Source: Chloroflexota bacterium (GTDB lineage Bacteria; Chloroflexota; Dehalococcoidia; Lucifugimonadales; Lucifugimonadaceae). Taken from it: a DNA stretch of 39,293 nucleotides. The DNA is taken from positions 1 to 39,293 of the forward strand of contig JABMNN010000122.1 in assembly GCA_013204545.1 (NCBI GenBank), given 5' to 3'. The position numbers and the translations under genes were made by a program. Shown here piece by piece: positions 1 to 10,265 of the stretch. The notes below the pieces were generated by a model. It did not search any database. It was not told the DNA's origin and worked only from the letters and a program-made list of their open reading frames with translations. Positions within the stretch are counted from its first letter, which is position 1. Every line of letters starts with the position of its first letter.

Positions 1-1883
<1,883 letters not shown>

Positions 1884-1930
1884 TCTTGTCTCTGTAAGTT
1901 TCCGTGATCGCTATTTCAGTTCAGGAGTGC

Positions 1931-3442
1931 CTAGAAGCTGACTGTTTGCTTGAAAGCAGCCACAGCCTCATCGAGTTTCGCCTTATTTTCGTCACTGAGC
2001 AGGCCCGAATCTTTAATCGATTTCAATACGTCTGGCAAGTTAGCGGCGGCGTAATCGTGCCACTGAGCCTCGAAAGCCCGAATGTTCTCAACCGCAATAT
2101 CGTCAATCGCACCAGAGTTTGCGATGTACAACACCGAAATTTGGGCCTCTGTCGACAGTGGAGAGTTTTCATCTTGTTTCAAAATCTCAGTAATTCGTGC
2201 GCCACGCGCAAGTTGACGTCGAGTCACTGCGTCGAGGTCGTCGGTTCCGAATTGAGCAAACGTAACCAGCGCTGCGTACTGCGCCATTTCGGCCTTCAAC
2301 GATCCTGAGACCGCCTTCATCCCTTTAGTTTGAGCAGCTGAACCCACACGAGTAACGGAAATACCTGAATTCACTGCAGGTCGAACACCTGAGTTGAACA
2401 AGTCTGGCTCAAGGAAGAGCTGACCATCGGTAATCGAAATAACGTTGGTAGGAACATAAGCCGAAACGTCACCAGCCTGTGTCTCAATAATCGGCAGGGC
2501 TGTGATCGATCCACCACCAGCTTCTTCGTTCAGGCGAGCAGCCCGTTCAAGTAAACGTGAGTGGAGATAGAAGACATCGCCGGGATATGCCTCACGACCC
2601 GGAGGACGGCGAAGCAGGAGTGACATCTGTCGGTAAGCCCAAGCATGTTTCGTCAAATCGTCATAAACGATCAGAACGTCTTGACCTTGAGCCATGAAAT
2701 ATTCAGCAATAGCGCAACCCGTGTAAGGAGCGAGGTACTGCATAGCGGCAGGATCTGAAGCATTGGCGGTTACGATAACGGTGTTATCGAGTGCGCCGTT
2801 TTCTTCCAATCGAGTTACAACCTGAGCGACCTTGGATGCACGCTGCCCGATAGCTACGTATACACCAATGATTCCGCTGTTCTTTTGGTTGATAAGCGCA
2901 TCGATACAGACTGAAGTCTTACCGGTTGCACGGTCACCAATGACGAGCTCACGCTGACCTCTGCCGACCGGAACCATCGCATCTACGATCTTCAGACCGA
3001 ATTGCACTGGCTGGTCCACCGATTTTCGAGCGCCAACACCAGGTGCGATCTTCTCGACCGGGTATGACTCGGTGGTTGCAATAGCACCTTTGCCGTCGAC
3101 GGGAACACCGAGAGAATCGACAACTCGACCCTTCATGGCCTCACCGACGGGGACCTCAATAATTCGGCCTGTGCTGCGAACCTCGTCACCCTCTTTGATC
3201 TGGAGGTAGTCACCGAGAATTACAGCACCAACCCTGTCCTCTTCGAGGTTCAGTGCTAGTCCAAAAATATCGCCGGGGAATTGGAGCAGCTCGCTGTACC
3301 GGACTCCTGAGAGACCGTGAATCTGCGCCACACCATCAGCGGCTTCAACAACGGTTCCGACATCTACCTGAGTAATGTCGCCACCGAAATTTTCTATTTG
3401 CCTCTTGATAACTGAGGCTATGTCCTGACCTCGTACTGCCAT
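1931..3442 (-). CDS. atpA: F-type ATP synthase subunit alpha
   Basis: Non-catalytic nucleotide-binding subunit of F1. The 503-residue length is standard. The N-terminus (MAVRGQDIASVIKRQIENF) is the helix that contacts subunit delta. The P-loop GDRATGKTS and the following VCIDALINQK are present, as is the conserved VGSAAQTKGMK segment near the subunit interface. The start ATG at 3442 has a good ribosome binding site (GGAGAGAG) a few bases upstream. It lies between atpH and atpG in the canonical order. Confidence 0.98.
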   Translation of the reverse strand: MAVRGQDIASVIKRQIENFGGDITQVDVGTVVEAADGVAQIHGLSGVRYSELLQFPGDIFGLALNLEEDRVGAVILGDYLQIKEGDEVRSTGRIIEVPVGEAMKGRVVDSLGVPVDGKGAIATTESYPVEKIAPGVGARKSVDQPVQFGLKIVDAMVPVGRGQRELVIGDRATGKTSVCIDALINQKNSGIIGVYVAIGQRASKVAQVVTRLEENGALDNTVIVTANASDPAAMQYLAPYTGCAIAEYFMAQGQDVLIVYDDLTKHAWAYRQMSLLLRRPPGREAYPGDVFYLHSRLLERAARLNEEAGGGSITALPIIETQAGDVSAYVPTNVISITDGQLFLEPDLFNSGVRPAVNSGISVTRVGSAAQTKGMKAVSGSLKAEMAQYAALVTFAQFGTDDLDAVTRRQLARGARITEILKQDENSPLSTEAQISVLYIANSGAIDDIAVENIRAFEAQWHDYAAANLPDVLKSIKDSGLLSDENKAKLDEAVAAFKQTVSF

Positions 3443-3510
3443 CGGACTCTCTCTCCGGGTAAAACCCGTGTAACTTGCTCTACAGGCCTGATCGATCGGC
3501 CATTTTGACC

Positions 3511-4050
3511 TTAATCGACTGGCCGCTCGGCCAACGAATTACGCATCGCTCTCAACCGAGTCCGTGTGCTCCCATCAATCAGGCGGTCGCCGACTTTCGC
3601 CACGACCCCCCCAATAATGCTTGGGTCAACACGCTCAGTAATTTTCACTTCACTACGTCCAACCAACTTCGCCAAACTAGCAGTAATTTTACTGCGAGGA
3701 GCGTCATCGAGTGGCACTGCCGTAATCACTTCGGCTCTTGCGATACCGCGGTGCTCATCGGCCATCTCACTAAATAGACGGTAAGTATCCGCGAATTTAG
3801 TTATGTCACGGTTCACCGTCATCAGGTTTACCGTATTTCGCACTAGCACATCAACATCCGAAAAAAGTTTCCCGATCCCGTCGAGCTTTACGCTGTCCGG
3901 CACCTGCGGAGCACTGAGAAAACTCAGCACATCTGTGTCGCCCAGAACAACAGCCGCCAGCGCGAGGTCTTTCTCCCAACGGTCGAGGTTGTTCTTTTCT
4001 TTAGCCAGCTCGAAAGCTGCCTGTGCGTATCTTCGTCCGGTTGCTGCCAT
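3511..4050 (-). CDS. atpH: F-type ATP synthase subunit delta
   Basis: Peripheral stalk subunit linking F1 to the b subunits. It is 179 residues, the family's usual size. The N-terminus MAATGRRYAQAAFELAKEKN matches the helical N-terminal domain that binds subunit alpha, and the C-terminal part has the family's KITERVDPSIIGGVVAKVGD segment before a short tail. The gene starts 30 bases downstream of atpF and ends 68 bases before atpA. The assignment combines these sequence hallmarks with operon position. Confidence 0.95.
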   Translation of the reverse strand: MAATGRRYAQAAFELAKEKNNLDRWEKDLALAAVVLGDTDVLSFLSAPQVPDSVKLDGIGKLFSDVDVLVRNTVNLMTVNRDITKFADTYRLFSEMADEHRGIARAEVITAVPLDDAPRSKITASLAKLVGRSEVKITERVDPSIIGGVVAKVGDRLIDGSTRTRLRAMRNSLAERPVD

Positions 4051-4080
4051 TGCTAATCAGAGACCCCTATTAGGGGAGCC

Positions 4081-4581
4081 CTAGTTATTCCTCTTGCTGA
4101 GTCCCTCTTCCAAGACCTTATCGATAAGTTTGGAGTGAGACTTCGCATCAAGTGATCCTTCAACGATTCGTTCTGCGGCCGCTATAACAAGACTCGCAAA
4201 TTCCTTGCGAACTTCTTCCACAGCGGCATCCTTCTCGCGACCAATGTCAGTCCTTGCACGTTCGATCATTGTTTCGACCTCTACACGTGCACGTCCCTGC
4301 TCTTGTTCACGAAGCTTCGAAGCTGCATCGCGTGCTTCAGCAACAATCTTCTGGCCATCGATACGGGCTGAAGCGATTTCCGCTTCCACTCGTTCGGCTG
4401 AAGATGCCGCTTCTAAACGCGCGTTCTCAGCTGCTTCCAAACTTTCCTTGATCTTCTGTGCACGACTGTCGAGCATGCCCATAATCGGGCCATACGCCAA
4501 CTTGTACAACAAGAAAAACAGGATCAGGAAGCTAACCAACTGAGTTAGCAACTGCTGAAGTGTTATTCCAAGCGCTTCCAT
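4081..4581 (-). CDS. atpF: F-type ATP synthase subunit b
   Basis: Peripheral stalk subunit: one N-terminal membrane helix (about residues 12-30, LVSFLILFFLLYKLAYGPI) anchors a long charged coiled coil that reaches up to F1. The 166-residue protein shows exactly that layout, with regularly spaced Lys, Arg, Glu and Ala from about residue 38 to the end. Only one b-type gene is visible, so the stalk is probably a homodimer rather than the b/b' pair of phototrophs. The ATG at 4581 places the membrane helix at the usual distance from the N-terminus. Confidence 0.95.
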   Translation of the reverse strand: MEALGITLQQLLTQLVSFLILFFLLYKLAYGPIMGMLDSRAQKIKESLEAAENARLEAASSAERVEAEIASARIDGQKIVAEARDAASKLREQEQGRARVEVETMIERARTDIGREKDAAVEEVRKEFASLVIAAAERIVEGSLDAKSHSKLIDKVLEEGLSKRNN

Positions 4582-4695
4582 ATTCGTTCCTTTATCGGTT
4601 ATGCCGACGAATCAAATTCGCCGTCACCGGGCCGCTAGCGACTCCTGAGCAAGAGAAAACTCTCACCCAGGCAAGTCATGCGGATTCCGATTGAA

Positions 4696-4947
<252 letters not shown>

Positions 4948-5016
4948 CTATGCGTCGGTGGCCAATCACAATGATTCATGTCGCCCACCACGCCCGTTTC
5001 AAGAGGATCGCTGTTC

Positions 5017-6300
5017 TCAGTGATCTTCCGCGTGGCTGTCGTGATCACCGTGACTCGCGACTGCCATGACGCCAAATACAAGAGTGAGCATTGCGAAGAT
5101 GTACGCCTGGATAACGCCCACAAACAATTCCAGACCCATGAACGGAATGATTCCGATCAGCGGTAGCAAGAATGCCATCGCTATCAACAAAATTTCTCCG
5201 GCAAACATGTTACCGAATAGTCGGAAAGTAAAACTGATAGTTCGTGTCAGCTCACCGAACGCTTCAAGTACACCTACAAAAGTAGCGATCGGCCCCTTTG
5301 TGATCGGGTTGACTAAGAACTTCCCACCGTAACCACGCACACCCAACGCTCGGAAGCCCCAGAGTTGGACTGTGAACATCGCAATGATAGCTATTGCAAG
5401 AGTTGTGTTGATGTCAGTACTCGCACCGCGAAAGTAAGGGACCAATAATCCAGCAGTTCGACCGGTGAAGTTGTAGTCGGTTTCCTTGTCGCCACCCACA
5501 TCGTAAGTAAACTTACTCTTCACAACACCGGCTTCGATGTCGTGGTGAATACTTTCAAGAGTCCCCACGTGAGCAAGGTCATCGCCGTGCTCAATCGCCA
5601 ACTCGATTTCGTGGAGATCGGCGTCGGTAAAGCTAACGATCTTGTTTAGTGGAACGCGTGCCTGTTCGCCTTGCCCCAGAGGAACGAATATCCCGTCGAA
5701 TGCAACGAACGTGTCACTGCCGTGTTCTTCAAGCAGGTGAACCAATGCAGCAGCTTCTATCTGCTCTTGGTTGTACTCAGGGTTACTTGCCCCGACGTCG
5801 GCTTCCAACTCTGCGGCGTGGTGATGCACCCACTCTTCGATAGATTCGATTCGTCCGATTGACCCGACACCGGGGAGAATTCCAACCCAGTTGATAATCA
5901 TCACTACTAGGAAAATCGTGGAGACGAGAGCGAGGAATCGACGGCCTGCCTTCGGTGTCCCGCCAGCAACACCATCAACGGTGTTACTGAAGAATTCATA
6001 GATCATTTCCATCAGGTTTTGCCATCCTGACGGAATATCTTTCACGTTTCGGCCAGCTCGCCAAGCGATGAATATAAGAACAAACCCACCGACCCAGAAC
6101 ATGACCGTTGAGTTAAGAAGTGGGTAGCTGCCAATGTAGGCGACTCGCTCTGCAGGAATCGATATAAATGGGATAGGACCGCCGAGGAATCCAAGACCGA
6201 ACGATGCACCTAGTGCACCACCGGCTACTGAAACCAAAAGCGCCGCAATTGCGGCTATGGCGATTGCAAGGAGTTTGGGACTATAAAGAAGCTTTCCCAA
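5017..6300 (-). CDS. atpB: F-type ATP synthase subunit a with an extended hydrophilic loop
   Basis: Membrane stator subunit that forms the proton channel against the c-ring. The essential arginine is Arg360 in SFTFRLFGNMFAGE, followed by the paired hydrophobic C-terminal helices. At 427 residues the protein is far longer than the usual 230-290. The extra length lies mainly between about residues 148 and 285, an acidic, His-rich hydrophilic stretch after the second predicted helix (IFLVVMIINWVGILPGVGSIG). The C-terminus is also His/Asp rich (SHGDHDSHAEDH). The start is a TTG at 6300, chosen because it precedes the first membrane helix; no strong ribosome binding site supports it, so the first few residues are uncertain. 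It lies 39 bases downstream of atpI. Confidence 0.93.
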   Translation of the reverse strand: MGKLLYSPKLLAIAIAAIAALLVSVAGGALGASFGLGFLGGPIPFISIPAERVAYIGSYPLLNSTVMFWVGGFVLIFIAWRAGRNVKDIPSGWQNLMEMIYEFFSNTVDGVAGGTPKAGRRFLALVSTIFLVVMIINWVGILPGVGSIGRIESIEEWVHHHAAELEADVGASNPEYNQEQIEAAALVHLLEEHGSDTFVAFDGIFVPLGQGEQARVPLNKIVSFTDADLHEIELAIEHGDDLAHVGTLESIHHDIEAGVVKSKFTYDVGGDKETDYNFTGRTAGLLVPYFRGASTDINTTLAIAIIAMFTVQLWGFRALGVRGYGGKFLVNPITKGPIATFVGVLEAFGELTRTISFTFRLFGNMFAGEILLIAMAFLLPLIGIIPFMGLELFVGVIQAYIFAMLTLVFGVMAVASHGDHDSHAEDH

Positions 6301-6339
6301 GCGGCTTGTACCTAATTCTCTTTCGTTCTCTGTTGGCAG

Positions 6340-6633
6340 TTACCGCCCACTTCGAATAGCACTGAGAAGCCGGAACATGCCAACGAAAGCCGTTAGCACA
6401 CCCAACGCCAGCCCTATGATTGTGAGGACAGGAGCCGTATCAAATTGTCGATCGAGCCAATACCCGCCATAGGCTCCCAAGGCAATAGTGATACCGACAA
6501 ACCAGCCGATTCCACCCACTCGCCCCAGCAACACAACAGTTGCGGGCCAGCCACTACTCACACGTTCCGTAGAACTACTTGGCGAACTTCCGTTTTCGCT
6601 ATTCTGATCCAGCGATTCTGATGCGTCCGACAA
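6340..6633 (-). CDS. atpI: AtpI/AtpZ-type ATP synthase accessory membrane protein
   Basis: Small membrane protein of the type that heads many atp operons and is thought to help c-ring assembly or ion supply. Two predicted membrane helices are seen (VGGIGWFVGITIALGAYGGY and PVLTIIGLALGVLTAFVGMF) separated by the short polar YWLDRQFDTAP, the usual pattern. An upstream GTG at 6675 would give 111 residues. The TTG at 6633 is preferred because AGGGG stands six bases ahead of it, giving 97 residues (MSDASESLDQ). The N-terminal 30 residues are Ser-rich and poorly conserved in character. It is the first gene of the atp operon. Confidence 0.8.
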   Translation of the reverse strand: MSDASESLDQNSENGSSPSSSTERVSSGWPATVVLLGRVGGIGWFVGITIALGAYGGYWLDRQFDTAPVLTIIGLALGVLTAFVGMFRLLSAIRSGR

Positions 6634-6811
6634 GGTAATCCCCTGCTCTAAATGACCGATTGTGCATGCTATCACGAACGACTAAAAATCAAAACGGAAA
6701 AATTACCCAACAGGCTCAGATCGAAGCTCATTTTCTTCGACAAACTCGTCGTCAAGCCGAAGGTAAGTCACTGAAACAAACTCGAAATATGACTTAAGAC
6801 GAACATTAACG

Positions 6812-6834
6812 AAAAAACCTCGCTACTAACGAGG
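6812..6834 (-). terminator. Rho-independent terminator downstream of the BFN/DUF151 gene
   Basis: Read on the minus strand, CCTCG pairs with CGAGG around a 7-base loop and is followed directly by six T residues. It lies 57 bases beyond the stop of the DUF151 gene and about 180 bases before the atpI start, so it separates that gene from the atp operon, which then needs its own promoter in 6640-6811. Confidence 0.75.
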
Positions 6835-6890
6835 GCAATATTCGACCGACCAGGGCGCACCACAAACGCAAATTACCAACCTGCTACGGG

Positions 6891-7469
6891 TTATTCGTCG
6901 GATTTCCCGTCGCTGTCTGCCCCCATGTCACCAAGGTCGAGCGATTCGATGAAGTCGGCGAATGCAGAAAGCGTTTTAGCTTCCTCAGTGCCGACCGGAC
7001 CACCAACATCTCGAGCTGGAGCAGTTGCACCCGTGGCATCTTCGCCAACAACTGCAAGACCGCTTTCCTTGTCAAGGCGAACGCCACACTTCTCCATAAC
7101 CTCTGGGACTGCAAAAATCTGAACGCCTGCCCTAACAGCAAGCGCCAGAGCATCGGAAGGTCGAGCGTCGATCTCTACTGTCTTATCACCCTGCCGGACC
7201 ACGATTGTGGCGTAGTAGGTATCGTTTTCCATGCTCGACACGACGATGTGATCGATAGTCCCACCAAGATTTTTGATGGAGTTGTGCAGCAGGTCATGCG
7301 TTAAAGGACGTGGAACAGAGACTTCCTGCAACCGAACGGCAATGGCATCTGCTTCGGGAGGGCCGATCCAAATCGGCAGGTATCGATCGATGTCCTTTTG
7401 CTTAAGGATTACGACGCGCTGGTGGTTAAGCAAGCTAACCCGAATGCTGTCTATTACTAGCTCCATCAT
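6891..7469 (-). CDS. Bifunctional nuclease (BFN/DUF151) family protein
   Basis: A 192-residue protein whose first ~130 residues form the BFN/DUF151 domain: ELVIDSIRVSLLNHQRVVIL, the YLPIWIGPPEADAIAVRLQ segment, and the DARPSDALALAVRAG motif are all hallmarks. Plant members have nuclease activity in vitro; the role in most bacteria is not established. The C-terminal ~60 residues are acidic and low complexity. The start ATG at 7469 has GGAGG eight bases upstream; an ATG 18 bases further up overlaps that site and is less likely. A 12-bp palindrome lies about 50 bases upstream and a terminator follows. Confidence 0.88.
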   Translation of the reverse strand: MMELVIDSIRVSLLNHQRVVILKQKDIDRYLPIWIGPPEADAIAVRLQEVSVPRPLTHDLLHNSIKNLGGTIDHIVVSSMENDTYYATIVVRQGDKTVEIDARPSDALALAVRAGVQIFAVPEVMEKCGVRLDKESGLAVVGEDATGATAPARDVGGPVGTEEAKTLSAFADFIESLDLGDMGADSDGKSDE

Positions 7470-7517
7470 GTCGTGAGCCTCCATCATTACGCCAGTTCGA
7501 TCCCTTTAGCCTTAAGG

Positions 7518-7529
7518 TGCGGTACCGCA
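7518..7529. promoter_or_regulatory. 12-bp perfect palindrome upstream of the BFN/DUF151 gene
   Basis: TGCGGTACCGCA is a perfect inverted repeat in the 130-base gap between the DUF951 gene and the DUF151 gene. It could be an operator or simply chance; no second copy was noticed in the window. Confidence 0.3.
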
Positions 7530-7617
7530 ATACCGAACTAAGTTGAAATAAGATTACACCGAGCTCGCCATGACCGAGCAGTTGGAACGTCACTAATCAC
7601 CATATTTGTATTACCGA

Positions 7618-7833
7618 CTACGGCTCATCAGAATTCGAATCGTCGACTGCTTCAACCCGGGCAATCATGCGTCGCTCGGCGTCTCGCCGGGTGAGCATCA
7701 TTCGACGTTCGCATTTTAAACACTTCATCCCAATATCAGCGCCAATACGGTAAACCTCCCAATCGAAGCCACCGCACGGGTGCTTCTTCTTGAGAGTTAT
7801 ACGATCGCCGACTTTGAAAGGAGTTCCCGACAT
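7618..7833 (-). CDS. DUF951 family small protein
   Basis: A 71-residue protein matching the DUF951 pattern: a conserved GDRITLKKKHPCGGFDWEV segment, then the IGADIGMKCLKC block and a basic RRDAERR stretch. Function is unknown. The three cysteines (one in HPCGG and a CLKC pair) could bind a metal, and the fold may be nucleic-acid binding, but that is inference. It begins 18 bases after pyrF ends and probably shares its transcript. The acidic tail (EAVDDSNSDEP) is not part of the family core. Confidence 0.82.
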   Translation of the reverse strand: MSGTPFKVGDRITLKKKHPCGGFDWEVYRIGADIGMKCLKCERRMMLTRRDAERRMIARVEAVDDSNSDEP

Positions 7834-7851
7834 GAGACTAATCAGAATCGA

Positions 7852-8718
7852 TTATCGGATAGTCACTGATTGCGTATCCAACACATCAGGTGCGAGGGAA
7901 TCATTGATTTGATCACGAAGAACAGTGGCAGCGACTCGTGCCTTGTATTCAAAATCTTCCGGCTTGTCTGAGGCGTAGATAATTCCTCTAGAAGAGCTTA
8001 CGAGGAATCCGCTGCCATATTCATTTGCTCCTGCACGAGCGTCTTCGGCAACTCCGCCCTGTGCGCCAACTCCGGGAATGAGGAAGTGTGGCTCAGGATG
8101 CTTGGCTCTAAGAGCCGCTAGATCATCAGGGTACGTCGCTCCAACAACCAACCCAACGTTCTCCGTTCTAGCCCATCGGTCGGCCATGGCCGCTACACGA
8201 TTGAAGACCTTCTCACGTCCACTTGGCCCCTCGGTAACAAGATCCTGTATGTCTCTAGAACTCGGGTTTGAAGTGCGACAAACGATGTAGACCCCTTTTC
8301 CTGGGTGCTGGAGGAATGGTTCCACCGAATCGCTGCCTTGATAGGCGTAGATAGTTGCGACATCTACATCCCAAATTTCGAACATGGCAGTGGCGTAGGC
8401 GGTCGCAGTAGTAGAGATATCGCCACGTTTACCGTCACCGATTATCACGTGGTCTGGTGCGACTTTTCGAATGTGTTGAATAGTTTTTTCGAGAATCTTA
8501 AAACCGTCGACCCCCATCGCCTCGTAGAATGCAAACTGTGGTTTGAAAGCTGAAACAACGTCTTTTGTGGCGTCCACGATGGCGCAGTTGAACGCGAGAA
8601 TGTCATCAATCGGCACGCGAGCAGGAGTAGGATCCAGACCGACACACACAAAACTTTTCATCTTGGCTGCAGCTGCGTCCAGCCTTTCGAACATCGTCTG
8701 CAATGGTGGCTCCCTCAT
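7852..8718 (-). CDS. pyrF: Orotidine 5'-phosphate decarboxylase
   Basis: Converts OMP to UMP, the last step of de novo pyrimidine synthesis. At 288 residues it is the longer (~270-residue) form of the family. The N-terminal VCVGLDPTP, the FKPQFAFYEAMG strand, and the catalytic GDGKRGDIS segment with the Asp-Lys-Asp network are all present, as is the phosphate-binding LIPGVGAQGG near residue 215. The ATG at 8718 has AGGCG five bases upstream; a second ATG 24 bases later lacks one. It stands 8 kb from the rest of the pyr genes, so it is not under the leader described at 24.5 kb. Confidence 0.96.
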   Translation of the reverse strand: MREPPLQTMFERLDAAAAKMKSFVCVGLDPTPARVPIDDILAFNCAIVDATKDVVSAFKPQFAFYEAMGVDGFKILEKTIQHIRKVAPDHVIIGDGKRGDISTTATAYATAMFEIWDVDVATIYAYQGSDSVEPFLQHPGKGVYIVCRTSNPSSRDIQDLVTEGPSGREKVFNRVAAMADRWARTENVGLVVGATYPDDLAALRAKHPEPHFLIPGVGAQGGVAEDARAGANEYGSGFLVSSSRGIIYASDKPEDFEYKARVAATVLRDQINDSLAPDVLDTQSVTIR

Positions 8719-8895
8719 ATGCGCCTGTGACGAACTATTACGATAGTCGCCGCCACTGAATTATCGCACATCGCTAACGAGTTGTTGGCAAAGCGGCTAT
8801 CTAGTTCTTGGCTACAGTGACAGTTTTATTCCATAGGCGATGCCCACCTGAATCAGAACTCTCTGATTTCTCACCGATTTATCCTTCAGTTGAAT

Positions 8896-9588
8896 ATGAC
8901 ATCCGCACCCGTAACACAAACTCTACTTGATATATACCAGCGTCTTCTCAATCGCACTGGCAATCGCAATTGGTGGCCTGTCAGGTACGATTCGGGCCCA
9001 GACGCTGGTTTTGAAATCGCCGCTGGAGCCATCCTCGTCCAGAACACAACTTGGAGCAATGCCGAGCGAGGGTTGGCCAATTTACACAAAGCAGACATTT
9101 GGGGTTATACGGCCGTTTACGAAGCTACCGAAGTCGATTTAGTCGAAGCGATTCGTTCATCTGGTTATTACAACACCAAAACAAAAAAACTTAAAGCATT
9201 CACCCAGACAATGGTCGAGGAGTACGACGGCATAGACGCAAACCTGTTCGCCCTCGAACTTCCTGAACTACGGAGTCGATTACTCGGTATCTACGGTATT
9301 GGAGAAGAAACTGCCGATGACATCATTCTTTACGCAGCCAAAAAGCCGAGTTTCGTGATGGATGCCTATACTCGTCGGATAGTCGACCGACTCAAATGGA
9401 AAGTCGGCGGCGATAAATACTCCGACTACCAACGACTATTCGAATCGAATCTCAAACCCGACGTAGAGTTGTGGGGTGATTTCCATGCCCAACTCGATGG
9501 TCACGCAGCGAGAGTTTGCCGAAAACAAAACCCACTCTGTGATCAATGCGTTTTACTTGATCTATGTCCAACGGGGCAGAACCACTAA
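8896..9588 (+). CDS. Endonuclease III-like DNA glycosylase (HhH-GPD family), probably monofunctional
   Basis: Base-excision repair glycosylase fold. The helix-hairpin-helix is GIYGIGEETADDIILYA (about residues 131-147), the catalytic aspartate is in VMDAYTRR (about residue 156), and the C-terminus has a 4Fe-4S loop with cysteines spaced C-X6-C-X2-C-X5-C. In classical endonuclease III the hairpin carries a lysine that makes the enzyme an AP lyase; here that position is glutamate. This resembles MagIII-type 3-methyladenine glycosylases and other monofunctional members. The N-terminal AILVQNTTWSNAERGLANL helix is typical. A TTG six bases upstream is an alternative start. The gene is divergent from pyrF and convergent with the lipoprotein gene. 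Confidence 0.85.
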   Translation: MTSAPVTQTLLDIYQRLLNRTGNRNWWPVRYDSGPDAGFEIAAGAILVQNTTWSNAERGLANLHKADIWGYTAVYEATEVDLVEAIRSSGYYNTKTKKLKAFTQTMVEEYDGIDANLFALELPELRSRLLGIYGIGEETADDIILYAAKKPSFVMDAYTRRIVDRLKWKVGGDKYSDYQRLFESNLKPDVELWGDFHAQLDGHAARVCRKQNPLCDQCVLLDLCPTGQNH

Positions 9589-9629
9589 CAACAGTGAGTG
9601 GGCTAAACAAGAGTGCGATTGGTACTCGG

Positions 9630-10265
9630 TCATTCTGGTGGCCCCGGGATTGGCACAAGTTCCGCTGCGAAGAAAGAAATGTTCTTGTGTTCGCTTCCGG
9701 GAGCAAACTCGATGACTACATTCGTTGGAAATCCAAACACTGAATCAAAACCGAGAGTTACGCTCCCCGGACCGTCATTGATTGCCTGTTCGATTATCTT
9801 GAACAATCCGTCGATCTCGTAATACTGATCCATATTCGGTTCGGCAGGCACTACAAAATCGACCGGCTCAGTGCCGTCCGTTTTCACAGCGTTGTCGGCC
9901 CAACGAACAGAGTCGACGATATTTTTGAGTACGCGTACCTCAACGTTCGCTCGCTCATAAGCGAACTCGCCTTCATTCCACTGAAACCCGAACTTATAGT
10001 TGCTGCTTGGTCGTGTAGCCCAAAGCTCGCGGTGTAAATTGATCCCGATCAGCATCGCCGTTTTTCGATCAATTACAGCGTCGTCAGGAACTATTGACGA
10101 CGCGTCGCCTTCTATTGTCGCTACCGGAACAGGTGTAGACGTCGGCTGGGGTGTAGCGGTCGGTTTTGGGTCTGACGAGCATGCGGTGAGCGCAATTACG
10201 AAAATTCCAACGAATAAAGCCAGCAATAAAGTGCGTTTCATATGAGTTACGATTCGATTTCTCAT
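9630..10265 (-). CDS. Predicted lipoprotein coupled to modC, function unknown
   Basis: A 211-residue secreted protein with a basic start, a hydrophobic signal core (LLLALFVGIFVIAL) and a lipobox LTAC, followed by a Pro/Thr-rich linker (PTATPQPTSTPVPV) that would lift the mature domain off the membrane. The remaining ~150 residues, from about DDAVIDRKTAML, are not recognised. Its ATG overlaps the TGA stop of modC by four bases, so it is probably translated with the molybdate transporter; a role in capturing or sensing the ligand is a guess. A second in-frame ATG 24 bases downstream gives the same signal peptide. Confidence 0.7.
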   Translation of the reverse strand: MRNRIVTHMKRTLLLALFVGIFVIALTACSSDPKPTATPQPTSTPVPVATIEGDASSIVPDDAVIDRKTAMLIGINLHRELWATRPSSNYKFGFQWNEGEFAYERANVEVRVLKNIVDSVRWADNAVKTDGTEPVDFVVPAEPNMDQYYEIDGLFKIIEQAINDGPGSVTLGFDSVFGFPTNVVIEFAPGSEHKNISFFAAELVPIPGPPE

